Origin: Mesoplasma photuris ATCC 49581 | GTDB lineage: Bacteria; Bacillota_I; Bacilli_A; Mycoplasmatales; Mycoplasmataceae | Direction: 5' to 3' | Length of the DNA stretch: 64,000 nucleotides | NCBI RefSeq assembly: GCF_000702725.1 | Contig: NZ_JNJI01000002.1 | Span: 1-64,000, forward strand | Shown: in pieces, positions 33,547-43,985 of the stretch | Position numbering within the stretch: the stretch's first letter is position 1 | Layout: every line of letters starts with the position of its first letter | Position numbers and translations under genes: made by a program | Notes under the pieces: model-generated | Databases searched by the model: none | Told to the model about the DNA's origin: nothing | What the model saw: only the letters and a program-made list of their open reading frames with translations

Positions 33547-34545
33547 TTACTTCATACCTTTTTTCATTTTATTTAATACATCATTTTCAATTGCTTCATA
33601 TGTCATTCTTAATGTTGCTTTAAATGATTTAACATCACTTGATCCGTGTGATTTAAAAGCAATCCCGTTAACCCCGATTAAAATAGCTCCAGCATGATTT
33701 TTATAATCAAATTTAGCACCAACTTCTTTAAAAGCGGGTTTCAAACATAATGCATTAATTTTTCTAAAGAAAGTTTTTGTAATTGATTCTTTAATTGCAC
33801 CCATAATGTTTTTTGCCATACCTTCGATTGCTTTTAAAGCGATATTACCAGTAAATCCATCAGTTACTAAAACATCAATTTCACCTGAATTCATTTCACG
33901 AGCTTCGATATTTCCCACAAAATTGATTGTTTTATCTTCTGATAATAATTTATAAGTTTCCTTATGCATTTCTTTACCCTTATGATCTTCTTTTCCAACA
34001 TTTAATAAACCAACTTTAGGTTTTTTAATTCCTTTAATTTGTTGAGAGTAAATTGTAGCCATTTTTGCATAACCAACTAAGTCTTCGGGCTTGTTATCAA
34101 TGTTTGCTCCAGCATCAAGTAATAATGTTATTTTATCTGCTTGAACTGTTGGTAATGTTGGCATAAATCCAGGGCGTGTTACACCTTCGAATTCTCCTAA
34201 AATGAAATGTGAGGCAGCGATAAAAGCAGCAGAATTTCCACCAGTTAGCATTCCGTTAACTGATCCATTTTTAACTACTTCTAATGATCTAACTAAAGAT
34301 GAGTCTTTTTTACGTCTAACATCCATAATTGAACCATGCATATCAATTACTTCTGTTGTTGGCAAAATTTCATATTTAGATTTATCTAATCCACCATTTT
34401 TAACAATTGCATCGTTGATTTGTTTTTCATCACCAACAAAAACAATTACTAAGTCTTTTTTATCTTTTAAAAAGTCAATTGCAGCTTCAACTGCAGTTCC
34501 AGCACCATTATCAGCACCCATTACATCAAATGCGATTTTATACAT
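33547..34545 (-). CDS. plsX: phosphate acyltransferase PlsX
   Basis: Interconverts acyl-ACP and acyl-phosphate for phosphatidic acid synthesis. The length is 332 aa. The family start IAFDVMGADNGAGTAVEAA is at residues 4-22; DVRRKKDSSLVRSLE, LTGGNSAAFIAASHFILGEF and VLVTDGFTGNIALK follow. There is no TGA codon in the frame. It lies downstream of fakA after a hairpin and has its own TATAAT; together FakA and PlsX route host fatty acids into lipid. First gene of plsX-rnc, the usual order in Firmicutes. Confidence 0.96.
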   Translation of the reverse strand: MYKIAFDVMGADNGAGTAVEAAIDFLKDKKDLVIVFVGDEKQINDAIVKNGGLDKSKYEILPTTEVIDMHGSIMDVRRKKDSSLVRSLEVVKNGSVNGMLTGGNSAAFIAASHFILGEFEGVTRPGFMPTLPTVQADKITLLLDAGANIDNKPEDLVGYAKMATIYSQQIKGIKKPKVGLLNVGKEDHKGKEMHKETYKLLSEDKTINFVGNIEAREMNSGEIDVLVTDGFTGNIALKAIEGMAKNIMGAIKESITKTFFRKINALCLKPAFKEVGAKFDYKNHAGAILIGVNGIAFKSHGSSDVKSFKATLRMTYEAIENDVLNKMKKGMK

Positions 34546-34582
34546 ATAAGATTCCTCATTTCATATAAATATTATATAAGAA

Positions 34583-34609
34583 AAACCCCCAAACAAAAGC
34601 ATGGGGTTT
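34583..34609 (-). terminator. terminator of fakA
   Basis: Stem AAACCCC / GGGGTTT between the fakA stop and the plsX start; T-rich on the minus strand, so plsX probably has a separate promoter. Confidence 0.65.
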
Positions 34610-34616
34610 AATTTTA

Positions 34617-36269
34617 TTATTCAATTCCGATAATGAATGAGTAGATTTTTTGTCCACCTTCAACAATTTCGTATTCAACATCAAAGTTTTCATCTAAGAA
34701 TTTTCTTAATTCACTTAGATTTTTAGCATCAGCTTCTTGACCAACAAAAATTGTAACAATTTCTGTTTTTGAAGTAATACATTTTGATAGTTCTTTTTCA
34801 AATAAAGCTTTTAATGATGGGGCTGTTCCAACAATTTTTCCATCAATGATCGCCATTTGTTGATTTTTCTTAACTTTAACACCATCAACAACTGAATCTT
34901 TAGCAGCTCTTGAGATACTAAATGAAGTAACGTTTTTGATTGCTTTTGTTAAAGCGGTGTTGTTTTTAACAGCTGTTGTTGAAGCATCAAATGCTAGAGC
35001 TGAAACCATTCCTTGTTGGATTGTTTTTGTAGGAATAACAAATACTTTTGATTTGTCTTCTTCTTTTTCTGCTTGTTTAGCTGTCAGATAAACGTTTCCA
35101 TTATTTGGCATAATGAAGACTGTTTTTGCATCAACTTCTTCAATCGCTTTAATAAAATCGTTTGTTGATGGATTCATTTTTGAACCACCATCAATTGCTA
35201 AATCAATTCCTAATTCATTTTCAAAGTATTTTTTCATCTCAGGTGATGAAACAACAGCAATTGTAGCAATTTCATTTTTAAGATTACGTTCAACTTTAAT
35301 TGAAGTAGATTCTTTTCAACTATTAACATTTGGATTTCCACCCTTAACTTGAGCATCTGCTTGCAAGTTCATGTTTTCAACTTTAATAGTTCTAAAATCA
35401 CCATATTGTTGCAAGAACATTAAAACTTGACCTGGAGTTAAAGCATGAGTATGTACTTTTAAAATATCTTCATCAATTACAACAACCATTGAAGTATTTC
35501 CATAAATTTGCAATTGATCTCTAATAGTTGAAACTTGTAATTTGTTAATTCATTCTGGACTTAACATAACCACACCTTCAGTACAGTAACCGAACTCTCC
35601 TTCGATTTCCATATCAATGTTTCCACCTTCATTAACTTCAAGTTTTTCAAGTCTTTGGATGATTCCATCTCCTTGAATTACAGCGTCCATTCCTTCTAGG
35701 AATTTAACTAAACCGTAAGCTCCTGAATCAACTACACCAACATCCTTTAGCGCTTGTAATAAATTTGGAGTGTTTTCTAATGAAACGTTTGCAGCCATGA
35801 TGATTTTTGATCAGAATTCTTTAATTTCTGTATTATCATCAATTAAATCTGCAGCTTCACTAGTTTCTCTAATTACTGTTAAGATTGTTCCTTCAACTGG
35901 TTTCATAACTGCTTTATATGCAATTTCTTTAGCTCCAACAAATGCAGCTTTTCATTCTGCAACATTTAATTCACTAGCATCTGTCATTCCTTTTGAAAGA
36001 CCTTTCATAATTTGAGAAAAGATAACTCCTGAATTACCACGAGCTCCCATAATTAATCCTCTTGAAAATGCTGATAAGAATGCTCCGATTGAGTCATATT
36101 CATTATCTTTAATGTCATTTCAACCATTATTGGCTGTTAAGTTCATGTTTGTACCAGTATCTCCATCCGGAACTGGGAAAACATTTAACTTATCTATGTA
36201 TGGATAGTTATTGTATAGGTTATTTACACCACTCAATATCATATCCTTTAATTGATTTAATTTTTCCAT
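34617..36269 (-). CDS. fakA: fatty acid kinase catalytic subunit FakA (DAK2/DegV-associated)
   Basis: A 550-aa protein that phosphorylates fatty acids held by a FakB (DegV) protein, yielding acyl-phosphate for PlsX/PlsY. The N-terminal DAK2 domain (1-200) has the ATP/Mg motif [15 protein letters not shown] near residue 31 and [19 protein letters not shown] near 70. A middle domain (about 210-300) contains the HTHALTPGQ segment, and a C-terminal DegV-like domain (about 310-550) follows. No FakB gene is in the window. It follows the Asp23-like gene by 48 nt, the usual arrangement in Firmicutes. Confidence 0.93.
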
Positions 36270-36317
36270 TGTTTTTATTCACCTAAGTTTTATTTTATTT
36301 TTATTGATTTAATGTTC

Positions 36318-36629
36318 TTACATTAAATCTGCTACAGCTACATCAACCATGTATTTAACTGTAAATTTTGAAATTTTTTCTAATTCATATTTAACACGAA
36401 TTTGAATTTCGTTAATAACATCTTTAATATTAACTCCATTAATTAGAATTACATGAATTCTAAATAAAGTTACGTTGTCTGTGTTTGTGAACTCTATGGC
36501 ATTATCAATTTCTTTAGTTGGTAATTCTGAGTAATCTTCTGCATTATAATCTGCAAAAGAAGCAACTCCAGGAACTGTAACAACTGCGTCTTTGATAACC
36601 TTTATAATTGATTTATCAATTGTATTCAC
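36318..36629 (-). CDS. Asp23/Gls24-family protein
   Basis: A 103-aa alkaline-shock family protein (YloU-like), found next to fakA and rpmB across Firmicutes. Features are VTVPGVASFADY near residue 17 and a central beta segment FRIHVILINGVNIKDVINEI. The likely start is GTG 36629, preceded by GGGTGA; no ATG stands near it. In some species it is membrane-linked and tied to envelope stress; here its job is unknown. Divergent from rpmB. Confidence 0.82.
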   Translation of the reverse strand: MNTIDKSIIKVIKDAVVTVPGVASFADYNAEDYSELPTKEIDNAIEFTNTDNVTLFRIHVILINGVNIKDVINEIQIRVKYELEKISKFTVKYMVDVAVADLM

Positions 36630-36763
36630 AAAATCACCCGACTTTCATTACTTTATTTTAACATACAAAGAAATATTGTAATCAATATCAGTTGTTAAAA
36701 AAGTCAAAAAAACGCATTTTTTATTATTGATTTTGCTATTTTTATTAAATATATTGTTTTTAG

Positions 36764-36792
36764 TTGCAATTAGAGCAATGTTTTAGTAATAT
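36764..36792 (+). promoter_or_regulatory. promoter of rpmB
   Basis: TTGCAA (36764-36769), a 17-nt spacer, then TAATAT (36787-36792), about 39 nt before the rpmB ATG. Confidence 0.6.
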
Positions 36793-36830
36793 TTTTAAGT
36801 ATAACGAATAAAGTTGAGAGGTGAAACAAC

Positions 36831-37031
36831 ATGGCAAGAAAAGATACATTAACAGGTAAGGGAGCTCTTTCAGGAAACTCAAGATCACACGCCTTAAACG
36901 CAACTAAAAGAAAATGAAACTTAAATTTACAAAAAATTAAAGTAATGGACGAAGATGGAAGAGTTTTCACAATCAAAGTTTCAGCTAGAACTTTAAGAAC
37001 ACTTAAAAAACAAGATAAAGTTGTTGCTTAA
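36831..37031 (+). CDS. rpmB: 50S ribosomal protein L28
   Basis: A 66-aa ribosomal protein. It starts [20 protein letters not shown], with the conserved basic segment [13 protein letters not shown], and the C-terminal [11 protein letters not shown] is typical of the family. One Trp is encoded by TGA (36917-36919 region), so the gene is missed under the standard code. The Shine-Dalgarno GAGAGGTG is close to the ATG. It is monocistronic, with its own promoter and terminator. Confidence 0.96.
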
Positions 37032-37041
37032 TAATAATCGG

Positions 37042-37066
37042 TAAGACATTGGTCTTATTTTTTTTA
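37042..37066 (+). terminator. terminator of rpmB
   Basis: Short stem TAAGAC - ATTG - GTCTTA followed by eight T. Confidence 0.75.
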
Positions 37067-37090
37067 TTTAAAAATTTATTAACAATAAAA

Positions 37091-37113
37091 AAATACGGCT
37101 AATGACCGTATTT
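37091..37113 (-). terminator. terminator of the 256-aa membrane protein gene
   Basis: Perfect 8-bp stem AAATACGG / CCGTATTT with a 7-nt loop, just past the stop, T-rich on the minus strand. Confidence 0.75.
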
Positions 37114-37883
37114 TATAATCCTAATAGTATTTGAACTTCAATAGTAATATCTACTCTATCTTGTTTATGTGCAATCATTAATTCTTCAGGAGAAATTGAT
37201 GATAATAAATTAACTACATCAATTTTTATATTAGCTTCTTTTTTGTCAAATTTATTTCATTTATTTAAATTTGCATTGTATTCACTAATAAGTTTTTTTC
37301 TAGTTTTTTGATCACTTATTTTTTCTTTAATTAATTCTGTGATTTTAAAAGTATTTGTAATTCCTTCATTTTCAACAAAAACTTCATACATTACAAATTT
37401 AATGAAATTTCGAATAATTTTTCTGCTAACAACTGTTTCAATATCAATTTTTGATTCATAAGTCACTTTATTAACTGGCTTAGCCTTCTTTTTAGCTTGT
37501 TTAATTGCAATTCGCTCTTTTTCTCATTCAGGAATAAAGACTGATTGGTCAAATTCTTTTTCTGCTTCTAATTTATACTTATTAGATTCTGCCAATTCTG
37601 CTCTATATTTTTCGTTTGCAACACTTGTTGCTTTTTTAATTAAAAAATAGGCAGGTATATTTAAAATAATTAAGTTACCAACTTTAGATAATGCATCCAT
37701 TTTTTTATTTGTATTCATACTCATTACTCATCAAGTTAATAAAATTATTGGATAAATCGCAATAAGGGAAATATATCCTAAAGATGAATTTCCTGTAAAG
37801 TGTGCTGTTAAAGTACCGATTAAAGCAAATAAGAAAATTCAAATAAGTTGAAAAAAGATTGCCAAATATTTATATTTTTTCAT
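37113..37883 (-). CDS. membrane protein of unknown function with a charged cytoplasmic C-terminal domain
   Basis: A 256-aa protein I do not recognise. Three hydrophobic segments occur at about residues 5-28, 34-53 and 68-86. A long Lys/Glu-rich soluble part (about 87-256) follows, beginning with a likely coiled coil (YRAELAESNKYKLEAEKEFD) and a basic run KQAKKKAKPVNK. Good Shine-Dalgarno AAAGGAG before ATG 37883. It stands alone between rpmB and tRNA-Leu. Four or more TGA Trp codons. Confidence 0.78.
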
Positions 37884-37958
37884 ATTTTCTCCTTTATATA
37901 TAAATAATACTTTATTTTAATGAAATGTAAACTTTTATGATTATAATTATATTATATT

Positions 37959-38043
37959 GCCCTCTTGGCGGAATAGGCAGACGCATCAGACTCAAAATCT
38001 GACGAGGAAACTCGTATCGGTTCGACCCCGATAGAGGGCACCA
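37959..38043 (+). tRNA. tRNA-Leu (anticodon CAA)
   Basis: An 85-nt class II tRNA. The acceptor GCCCTCT pairs with AGAGGGC, followed by ACCA with the CCA encoded. The anticodon arm TCAGA-CTCAAAA-TCTGA gives anticodon CAA, which reads UUG. The long variable arm is CGAG-GAAA-CTCG, and the T arm is ATCGG-TTCGACC-CCGAT. An AT-rich TATATTATATT run lies directly upstream and could hold the -10. Confidence 0.98.
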
Positions 38044-38119
38044 GATAAAATTACAATAAAGGTTATCCTTTATTTTTTTTATTTTCTAAAGTAAGATTAA
38101 TAGGAATGGGGGTGGTAAT

Positions 38120-38560
38120 ATGCCATGAACTGTTGAAAAAGACAAAAATGACGTTTACCACGTCAAAAATGATGATTATGGTAATTTTAAAACTCAACAT
38201 GAAGCAAGGGAAGCTGCACAAAGCATAGCTAAAAATTCAAAAACAATTTTAAAAGTTTATGATGAAGACGAAAATCCTTTTGATACAATAGATTACACAA
38301 GTATTTTGTCAACCGATGAAATCGTTATGAAAACTGAATCTGAATTAAAGATAGCTCGTGCAGAGTTAACTGTTGCTAAAGTAGATATGGAAAACACTAA
38401 AAGACAGTTGAAATTCGCATATACACGTGAAGAAATAGATTTAAGTAAATATAAGTATGAAATTGCGAAAGATCGCGTAAAAAGAGCTAAATCAAACTTA
38501 AAAAATGCTAAAAGATCTAATAAAATTGCTGAAAAAACAATGAAATTAAATATTAACTAA
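38120..38560 (+). CDS. small charged coiled-coil protein of unknown function
   Basis: A 146-aa product starting MPWTVEKDKNDVYHVKND. The first 60 residues look like a small globular unit related to DUF2188-type proteins (KTQHEAREAAQSIAKNS). From about residue 63 on it is a Lys/Glu/Ala-rich heptad region to the end, without hydrophobic segments. Shine-Dalgarno GGGGGTGG is very strong. Two Trp/TGA features exist only at the N terminus, which is why most of the frame is open. It follows tRNA-Leu by 76 nt and ends in a bidirectional hairpin. Function unknown. Confidence 0.78.
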
Positions 38561-38586
38561 AAAGAACCAAAATTGGTTCTTTTTTA
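38561..38586. terminator. bidirectional terminator between the coiled-coil gene and thiN
   Basis: Perfect 10-bp stem AAAGAACCAA - AA - TTGGTTCTTT with A/T runs on both sides, between converging genes. Confidence 0.85.
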
Positions 38587-39204
38587 TTTAGTCATTATAC
38601 AAATAATATCTTTATTTGTAGTTATCATTGCATCTTGATATGGGATGAACGCATTTGAAATACATTCATTTCCAAAAATATCAATTTCTAAATTTGTAGC
38701 TTCATACTTTAAGCCTTTAATACTTATTATTGTTTTTTCTTTAGCCACAAAAGTTACATAAGTTTTATTTTGATAATTTTCAAAAGGCAATTTTGTTTCC
38801 CCTGCTTTAATTTTAAATATGCTTGTTTCATCATTAATAAATTTAATATCATATTTAAAAATTAAGCCAAATATTGACAAGTTTTTATCATATCTTTTTG
38901 TCGGATTTGCAATAAATACTATGTTTTGTGCACCAATTTCCCTTGCTTTAATAATCGCTAGTTCACCATCTAAATAATCTTTATCCACTGAAGCAATTTC
39001 AAAATTAGTTGCTACACTTTTAATTAATTCTAGTTCTTCAGGCAAAACTTTATCAAAATCTCCTAATGCATAATCTATTTTAAAACCCTTCTCAATTAAA
39101 TGAAGAGCGCCTCTTTCAATGCCAATAAAAATGTTGTTGTCATTGTTGAACATTTCTAAATTAACATTTGTCGAACTAGAAACTATAACTGCATTTTTAA
39201 TCAT
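38584..39204 (-). CDS. thiN: thiamine pyrophosphokinase
   Basis: A 206-aa cytoplasmic enzyme that makes thiamine diphosphate from thiamine and ATP. The N-terminal catalytic part contains GIERGALHLIEKGFKIDYALGDFDK-type signature residues (GALHLIEKG, then YALGDFDKV near 47), with the acidic run DKDYLDGELAIIKA near 75. The C-terminal beta domain is complete. Its ATG overlaps the end of rpe by 8 nt. The order prpC-prkC-rsgA-rpe-thiN is the conserved Firmicutes arrangement. No TGA codon. Confidence 0.92.
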   Translation of the reverse strand: MIKNAVIVSSSTNVNLEMFNNDNNIFIGIERGALHLIEKGFKIDYALGDFDKVLPEELELIKSVATNFEIASVDKDYLDGELAIIKAREIGAQNIVFIANPTKRYDKNLSIFGLIFKYDIKFINDETSIFKIKAGETKLPFENYQNKTYVTFVAKEKTIISIKGLKYEATNLEIDIFGNECISNAFIPYQDAMITTNKDIICIMTK

Positions 39205-39868
39205 TTATTAACCCATCAACTCTTTCTGAAAAGTTTTTAGAATTAAATAGATAACTACCAGCAACAACCATATCAACATTTTTTTCTTTTACTAGTTTGA
39301 TTGTTTGATCATCAATTCCTCCATCAATTTCCAATTTGAAATTTAGATTTTGCTCACTTTTGATTTTGTTTAATTCATCAAATTTTGGTAAAACTGATTC
39401 AATAAATTTTTGACCACCAAATCCTGGTTCAACAGACATAACCAATACATTTTTAATATTAGGTAAAAAATCAACGATTTTTTTAACTTTGGTTTTTGGA
39501 GAAATCGCAATAGAAGGATCAATTTTATTTTTTATACACATGTCTATAAAAAGATTTGTTTGTTTTTTAGACATAGACTCAATGTGCATAGTCATCATTT
39601 TTGGTTTACATTTAATGTAATCTACAAAAAAATCTTCGAAATTTTTAGTTTTTACTTTTACCATGAAATGGATATCGATATTAATTTTAGAATTATCAGT
39701 AATATCTTTTAAAATTTTTGAACCAAATGTTAAATTTGGAACAAAATCAAAATCCATTACATCATAATGAATTCATTTAATTCCTGCTTCATCGCATCTT
39801 TTAATTTCTGATTTTAAATCGAAGAAATTAGCACTAAGCACACTTGGTGCTATAATTGGTTTTTTCAT
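39197..39868 (-). CDS. rpe: ribulose-phosphate 3-epimerase
   Basis: A pentose phosphate enzyme, 223 aa, TIM barrel. Motifs are IIAPSVLSANF at residues 4-14, the metal His/Asp in WIHYDVMDFDFVPNLTFG (near 33), DIHFMV, MSVEPGFGGQKFI near 142 and LEIDGGI near 175. One TGA Trp in IKWIHYDV. It starts 2 nt after the rsgA stop and overlaps thiN. Confidence 0.95.
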
Positions 39869-39870
39869 AT

Positions 39871-40764
39871 TTAGTATTTTACCTTTCTTGATTTTACTTC
39901 ATCAATCATTTTTACATAATCTTCATAGAAAAATTTTGCTATAACATTTTGATCAACAGCATCTTTGATAGCACATTGATTTTCATTGATGTGAATGCAA
40001 TCAATAAACTTACATTTATTTAAATATGGTTTAAACACTTTTAACCCATATATTAAATCTTCAATTTCAATTTCATTTAGATCAAATGAAGAGAAACCAG
40101 GAGTATCAGCTATTAAAATATTATTTTGTATAGCATAAAGCTGTACCAATGTAGTTGTATGTTTTCCTCGATTTAAATTTTTAGAAATTTCTTGAGTTTT
40201 AATTTGTTCATTTAAGTGTAAAAAGTTATTTAAAGTAGTGGATTTACCAGCACCAGTTTGACCAACAAATACTGAAATTTTGTTTTGCAAAGTTTTATTT
40301 AATTTTTCAACTTCTGTTGCGTCTGGATTTTTATTATCTAAAACAATAACATTGTATAAGCTTTTCTTATATCAATTTATTTTTTCTAAAATTTCTTCTT
40401 TATTTGAGTATTGATCTAAAAGATCTGGCTTAGTAAAAATTAAAACTGCTTCAATATTTTTAGTTTCCAATTTAGCAATATATTTATTTAGTATATAAGA
40501 AGCGAAAATAGGTTCATAAAGAGCGGTAACTATTAAAACTTGATTAACATTAGCTATTTTAGGTCTGTATAGTTCTGATGTTCTTTTATGAATATCAACT
40601 ATGTATACAGATTCTTCACCTGATAAAAATTCAAAAGTAACACTATCACCAACCAATGGTTTGATTTTAGTTTTAACATTACCCTTAAGTTTTGCTTGAT
40701 ATATTTTCCCTTCACTAAGTAAATAGCTTAATGAACTATCAATTTTAATAATAATTCCTTGCAT
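39871..40764 (-). CDS. rsgA: ribosome small subunit-dependent GTPase RsgA
   Basis: A circularly permuted GTPase that assists late 30S assembly. The length is 297 aa. The N-terminal OB fold is 1-65, followed by the permuted G domain with FTKPDLLD (G4) near 110, VGQTGAGKSTTLNNF (G1) near 166 and DTPGFSSFDL (G3) near 214. The C-terminal zinc finger is readable as C-x-x-x-x-C-x-H-x-x-x-x-x-C (NKCKFIDCIHINENQC). One TGA Trp. It lies 9 nt downstream of prkC. Confidence 0.96.
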
Positions 40765-40773
40765 TTTTCTCCT

Positions 40774-41883
40774 TTATAATAAAATAACTATAAATATTCC
40801 GACTAGTAGTAAAGACAATAATATAACAGTTGGTAGTATATATCTAACACCAAATTTATTTGTAAATTTTTTAATTTTTATTAATTTATTTTCTTTATCT
40901 GATTCAGAAATAACTTTTCTAAGATGCTCAAAGTTTCCTTCTTCTTTTAATTTAATTTCAGCTTTTGGGTTTCTTTTAATTTTTTCTAAATCTTCTAAAA
41001 TCTCATCAAATGATTGATATCTATTTTTATAATCTTTTATTAAACAATTCATAGCAATAGCTGATAACCCCGGATATATTTTTTGATCAATGTCAATTGG
41101 TGCTTTAGATTTATGTCTAATTACTGTTGAAAAATAATTTTTTGAAACTTTTTTTTCATTGGCGATATCTTGAGTATTTTTTTTGTTTGTTTCAATTCAA
41201 AAATTAACAACATTAGCACCTGTAATTGCTTCATATAACATTACACCAAATGCATAAATATCTACTTGTTTAAGATTTTCATTATTTTCAACATCCATTA
41301 GTTGTTCTGGGGCCGCATATTTGCGTGTCATCATTTTAAACGATAGATCTCCATATGATTCACCTAAGATTTTTGAAGTACCAAAATCACTAATTTTTAA
41401 CTCATCATTAAAACTAACCAATACATTACCCGGTTTTAAATCTCTATGGTTAATGTCTGCGTTTTGGATGTCTCGCATCCCTTTAGCAATTTGTGTAAAA
41501 TAATGTATTGCTTCATCATTTGATAAAATTCTGCTATCAACAATACTTTTAAAATCTTTTGCCATATGTTCAATTATTAAATAAAGAAAGTCGCCTGATT
41601 CTCTCTTAACAATTCCAAAATCATAAATTGGTGTTACATATTTACTTGAAATAAGTTTTGAAAAAGTTTGAATTTCATTTTCAATTCTTTTTTTATCATT
41701 TTCACCAGGATTTGAATATGGTATGGTTTTCATAACTTTTTTATCACCCGAATTTGTAATATCTTCAACGATATAAATATCAGCAAGCCCACCATTACTT
41801 AAAAAATCAATAATTTTATAACGATTTTTAATTATCAAACCTTTTTTTATATCAACATATTTTGGTTTTTTGATTTGCGCCAT
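40774..41883 (-). CDS. prkC: serine/threonine protein kinase, tail-anchored, without extracellular sensor domain
   Basis: A 369-aa Hanks-type kinase. The glycine loop is LSNGGLADIYIVED at residues 28-41, Lys is in KKVMKTIP, the catalytic loop INHRDLKPGNVLV near 146, DFGTSK near 168, and the APE motif AAPEQL near 190. After the kinase domain comes a juxtamembrane region, one helix at the very C terminus (YILPTVILLSLLLVGIFIV), then the end. PrkC kinases of Firmicutes carry PASTA repeats outside the cell; none is here, in keeping with the absence of peptidoglycan. Its ATG overlaps the prpC stop (TAATG). Confidence 0.93.
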
Positions 41884-42641
41884 TACTGCACCTCTATCAT
41901 TAAAATCGTTAAGTTATCAGTTGACATATTACCCTTTGCAAATGAAATTATGTTTGCACATTTTGATTTCATAGAACCTTTATCAGATAAGAAATCTTTA
42001 ATTGTATCGTGATCGATATAGTCATGAATTCCATCTGTTGTTAAAAAATATGTACCTTTAATATTATTTAATAAAGTCTTATCTATTTTAATTGTTTTAG
42101 AAGGTCCTAATGCACTTGTTAGAACTTTTCAATATGTCATTTCATTAAATCTTGTTCCGTATGATTTTGTATTATTAATTTCATCTCTTTTTTCAGGATC
42201 AGTATTGTTATATAGGTTTTGATCAACTGTAATTTGACGAATTTTATCATTAGAAAATTTATATGTTCTTGAGTCTCCAATATTTAAAACATATCCTTTT
42301 TCATTTGTAAAAAGGATACATGTTAATGTAGTTCCCATATCCAATGTTTCTGGATGAGCTTCAGCAAATGCCTTCATTTTTTTAATAATTAATTTAACAC
42401 CATTACTTAATCAAGCAAAATTTTCTTCTTCAGTATTTCCAGAAAAATTAGATTCTTTAAAGTATTCAATAAAAGTATCAACAGAAATTTTTGATGCAAT
42501 TTCTCCAAAAGAATGACCACCCATTCCATCACAAACAATACCAAAAAAATCACCATGGCTATTTTTTGCAAAATCTGTATAGTCTTGATTGTTTTTTCTG
42601 TAAATACCTTTATCAGATAATTTTTCTGCTTTAAATTTCAC
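41883..42641 (-). CDS. prpC: PP2C-family serine/threonine phosphatase PrpC
   Basis: Reverses PrkC phosphorylation; a 252-aa Mn/Mg-dependent phosphatase. Motifs are LSDKGIYRKNNQDY at residues 8-21, VCDGMGGHSFGEIAS near 36, MGTTLTCILF near 100, NIGDSRTY near 118, LTTDGIHDYI near 198 and the final Asp in NMSTDNLTIL. Three TGA Trp codons. Translationally coupled to prkC by a one-base overlap. Confidence 0.95.
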
Positions 42642-42684
42642 TGAATACCTCGAAACTCTCTAATATAATTTTATCATTTTATGT

Positions 42685-43923
42685 TTATTTTAGTTTTCTT
42701 TTCTTGTAAATCAAAAATATAAAAACTGCAGTAATTAAAATAATTAGAGAAGCTAAAAGTCCAATTATGACATATAAAAAGCTTTTATTATTTTGAATTG
42801 AATTTGTTTGTCGACTATTTTCAATCTCTTTTTCTTTACCAAGATTATTTTCAACATTTGTTTTATTTGAATCAATATCTGCAATCTGAGTAACTAAATT
42901 AATCTGAGAATCTTCAATTGTGAAGTACAAAGGGATTTTATGTATTTGTTCATCTAAGTTTTTGGCGATTACTTTAATTTTATTATCATCAACTTTATAT
43001 TCAAATACTTCTTTAAGTCATTTTTTCTTTTCAAAAATATCAATAATATCTTTTTCGCTTTTTATTTCACTATTAGTGAAATAATTTCTAATATCATAAC
43101 TATATTTAATTTTGAAAGTTAAAATTTTTTCTCCAAAATTATTTTTGTATTTCTTTTTAAGTAATAAATCCGTTTTACCAAATTTTAAAACAAACTCAGG
43201 AACTTTTTTATTAGAGTTAATCATTCTAATAAATTTGAAGAATTCTTTTCGATCAATACTATAAAGACTTATGAAATTATCAACTTCATCAGCTGGAAAT
43301 TTTTCAGCTAAATAGTTTCTAATTGACTTACCTCAATCTGTTAAACCATTCTCATCAAAATGAACATTTCTTTCAATTATTATATTTGAAGAGTATAAAT
43401 CAATACATTTAGGAATAGCTTGTATAGAAATGTTTTTGAAATGTAAACTTCTATATGAAACTACTACGTTATCTAATTCATATTGATTAGGAAAGTTCTT
43501 TCTTTCGATATGAATATTTAATTTATTACTTGTAGGTATACTAAGTCTAATTCCCATTTTAATTTCAGGAATATTATTGTCCAACTTATATTTAAATATT
43601 TCACTTTCAGTAATTTTCTTACTTGAATTTAAAATTAAATTTTTAATAGCAAATTTATTAGTTTTAATAACACCTTTTACTGGTTTGACTTGTTCTTCAA
43701 GAATAAAATTAATTTTTAAATCAAAACCATCTTTAATCATTTCTTCAATCTTATCATCAAGTAAAATTTCTGTTACTTTATCAAAACCTCCATCAGAATA
43801 ATTGTTCTTTTGACCACTCTCATATGTGGACATTTTAATTTCGCTAGCACCAATTGTTGGATAATTATCTGATGTTGCTAAAGCATTGCCAACAGAAAGC
43901 GCCATAATCATTGTTTTAAACAT
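42685..43923 (-). CDS. putative surface protein with signal peptide and C-terminal membrane anchor
   Basis: A 412-aa protein of unknown function. It has an N-terminal signal-like segment (MFKTMIMALSVGNALATS), a large predicted extracellular region of about 350 residues, and a C-terminal helix (SFLYVIIGLLASLIILITAV) followed by a short basic tail KKRKLK. This is type I topology with a stop-transfer. No Cys lipobox. Only two TGA Trp codons. It lies 43 nt upstream of prpC-prkC, so it may act with the sensorless kinase; that is inference. Shine-Dalgarno AAGGAGG before the ATG. Confidence 0.75.
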
Positions 43924-43950
43924 ATTTACCTCCTTATTGGAGTATAAAAA

Positions 43951-43972
43951 AAATGAGAATTATTTCTCATTT
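43951..43972 (-). terminator. terminator of the racemase-like gene
   Basis: Perfect 9-bp stem AAATGAGAA / TTCTCATTT followed by seven T on the minus strand. Confidence 0.78.
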
Positions 43973-43985
43973 AAGTATTTAAATT

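Noticed and set aside
36770-36976. Minus-strand frame covering rpmB
   Set aside because: It is the antisense of rpmB, without ribosome-binding site or protein-like composition.
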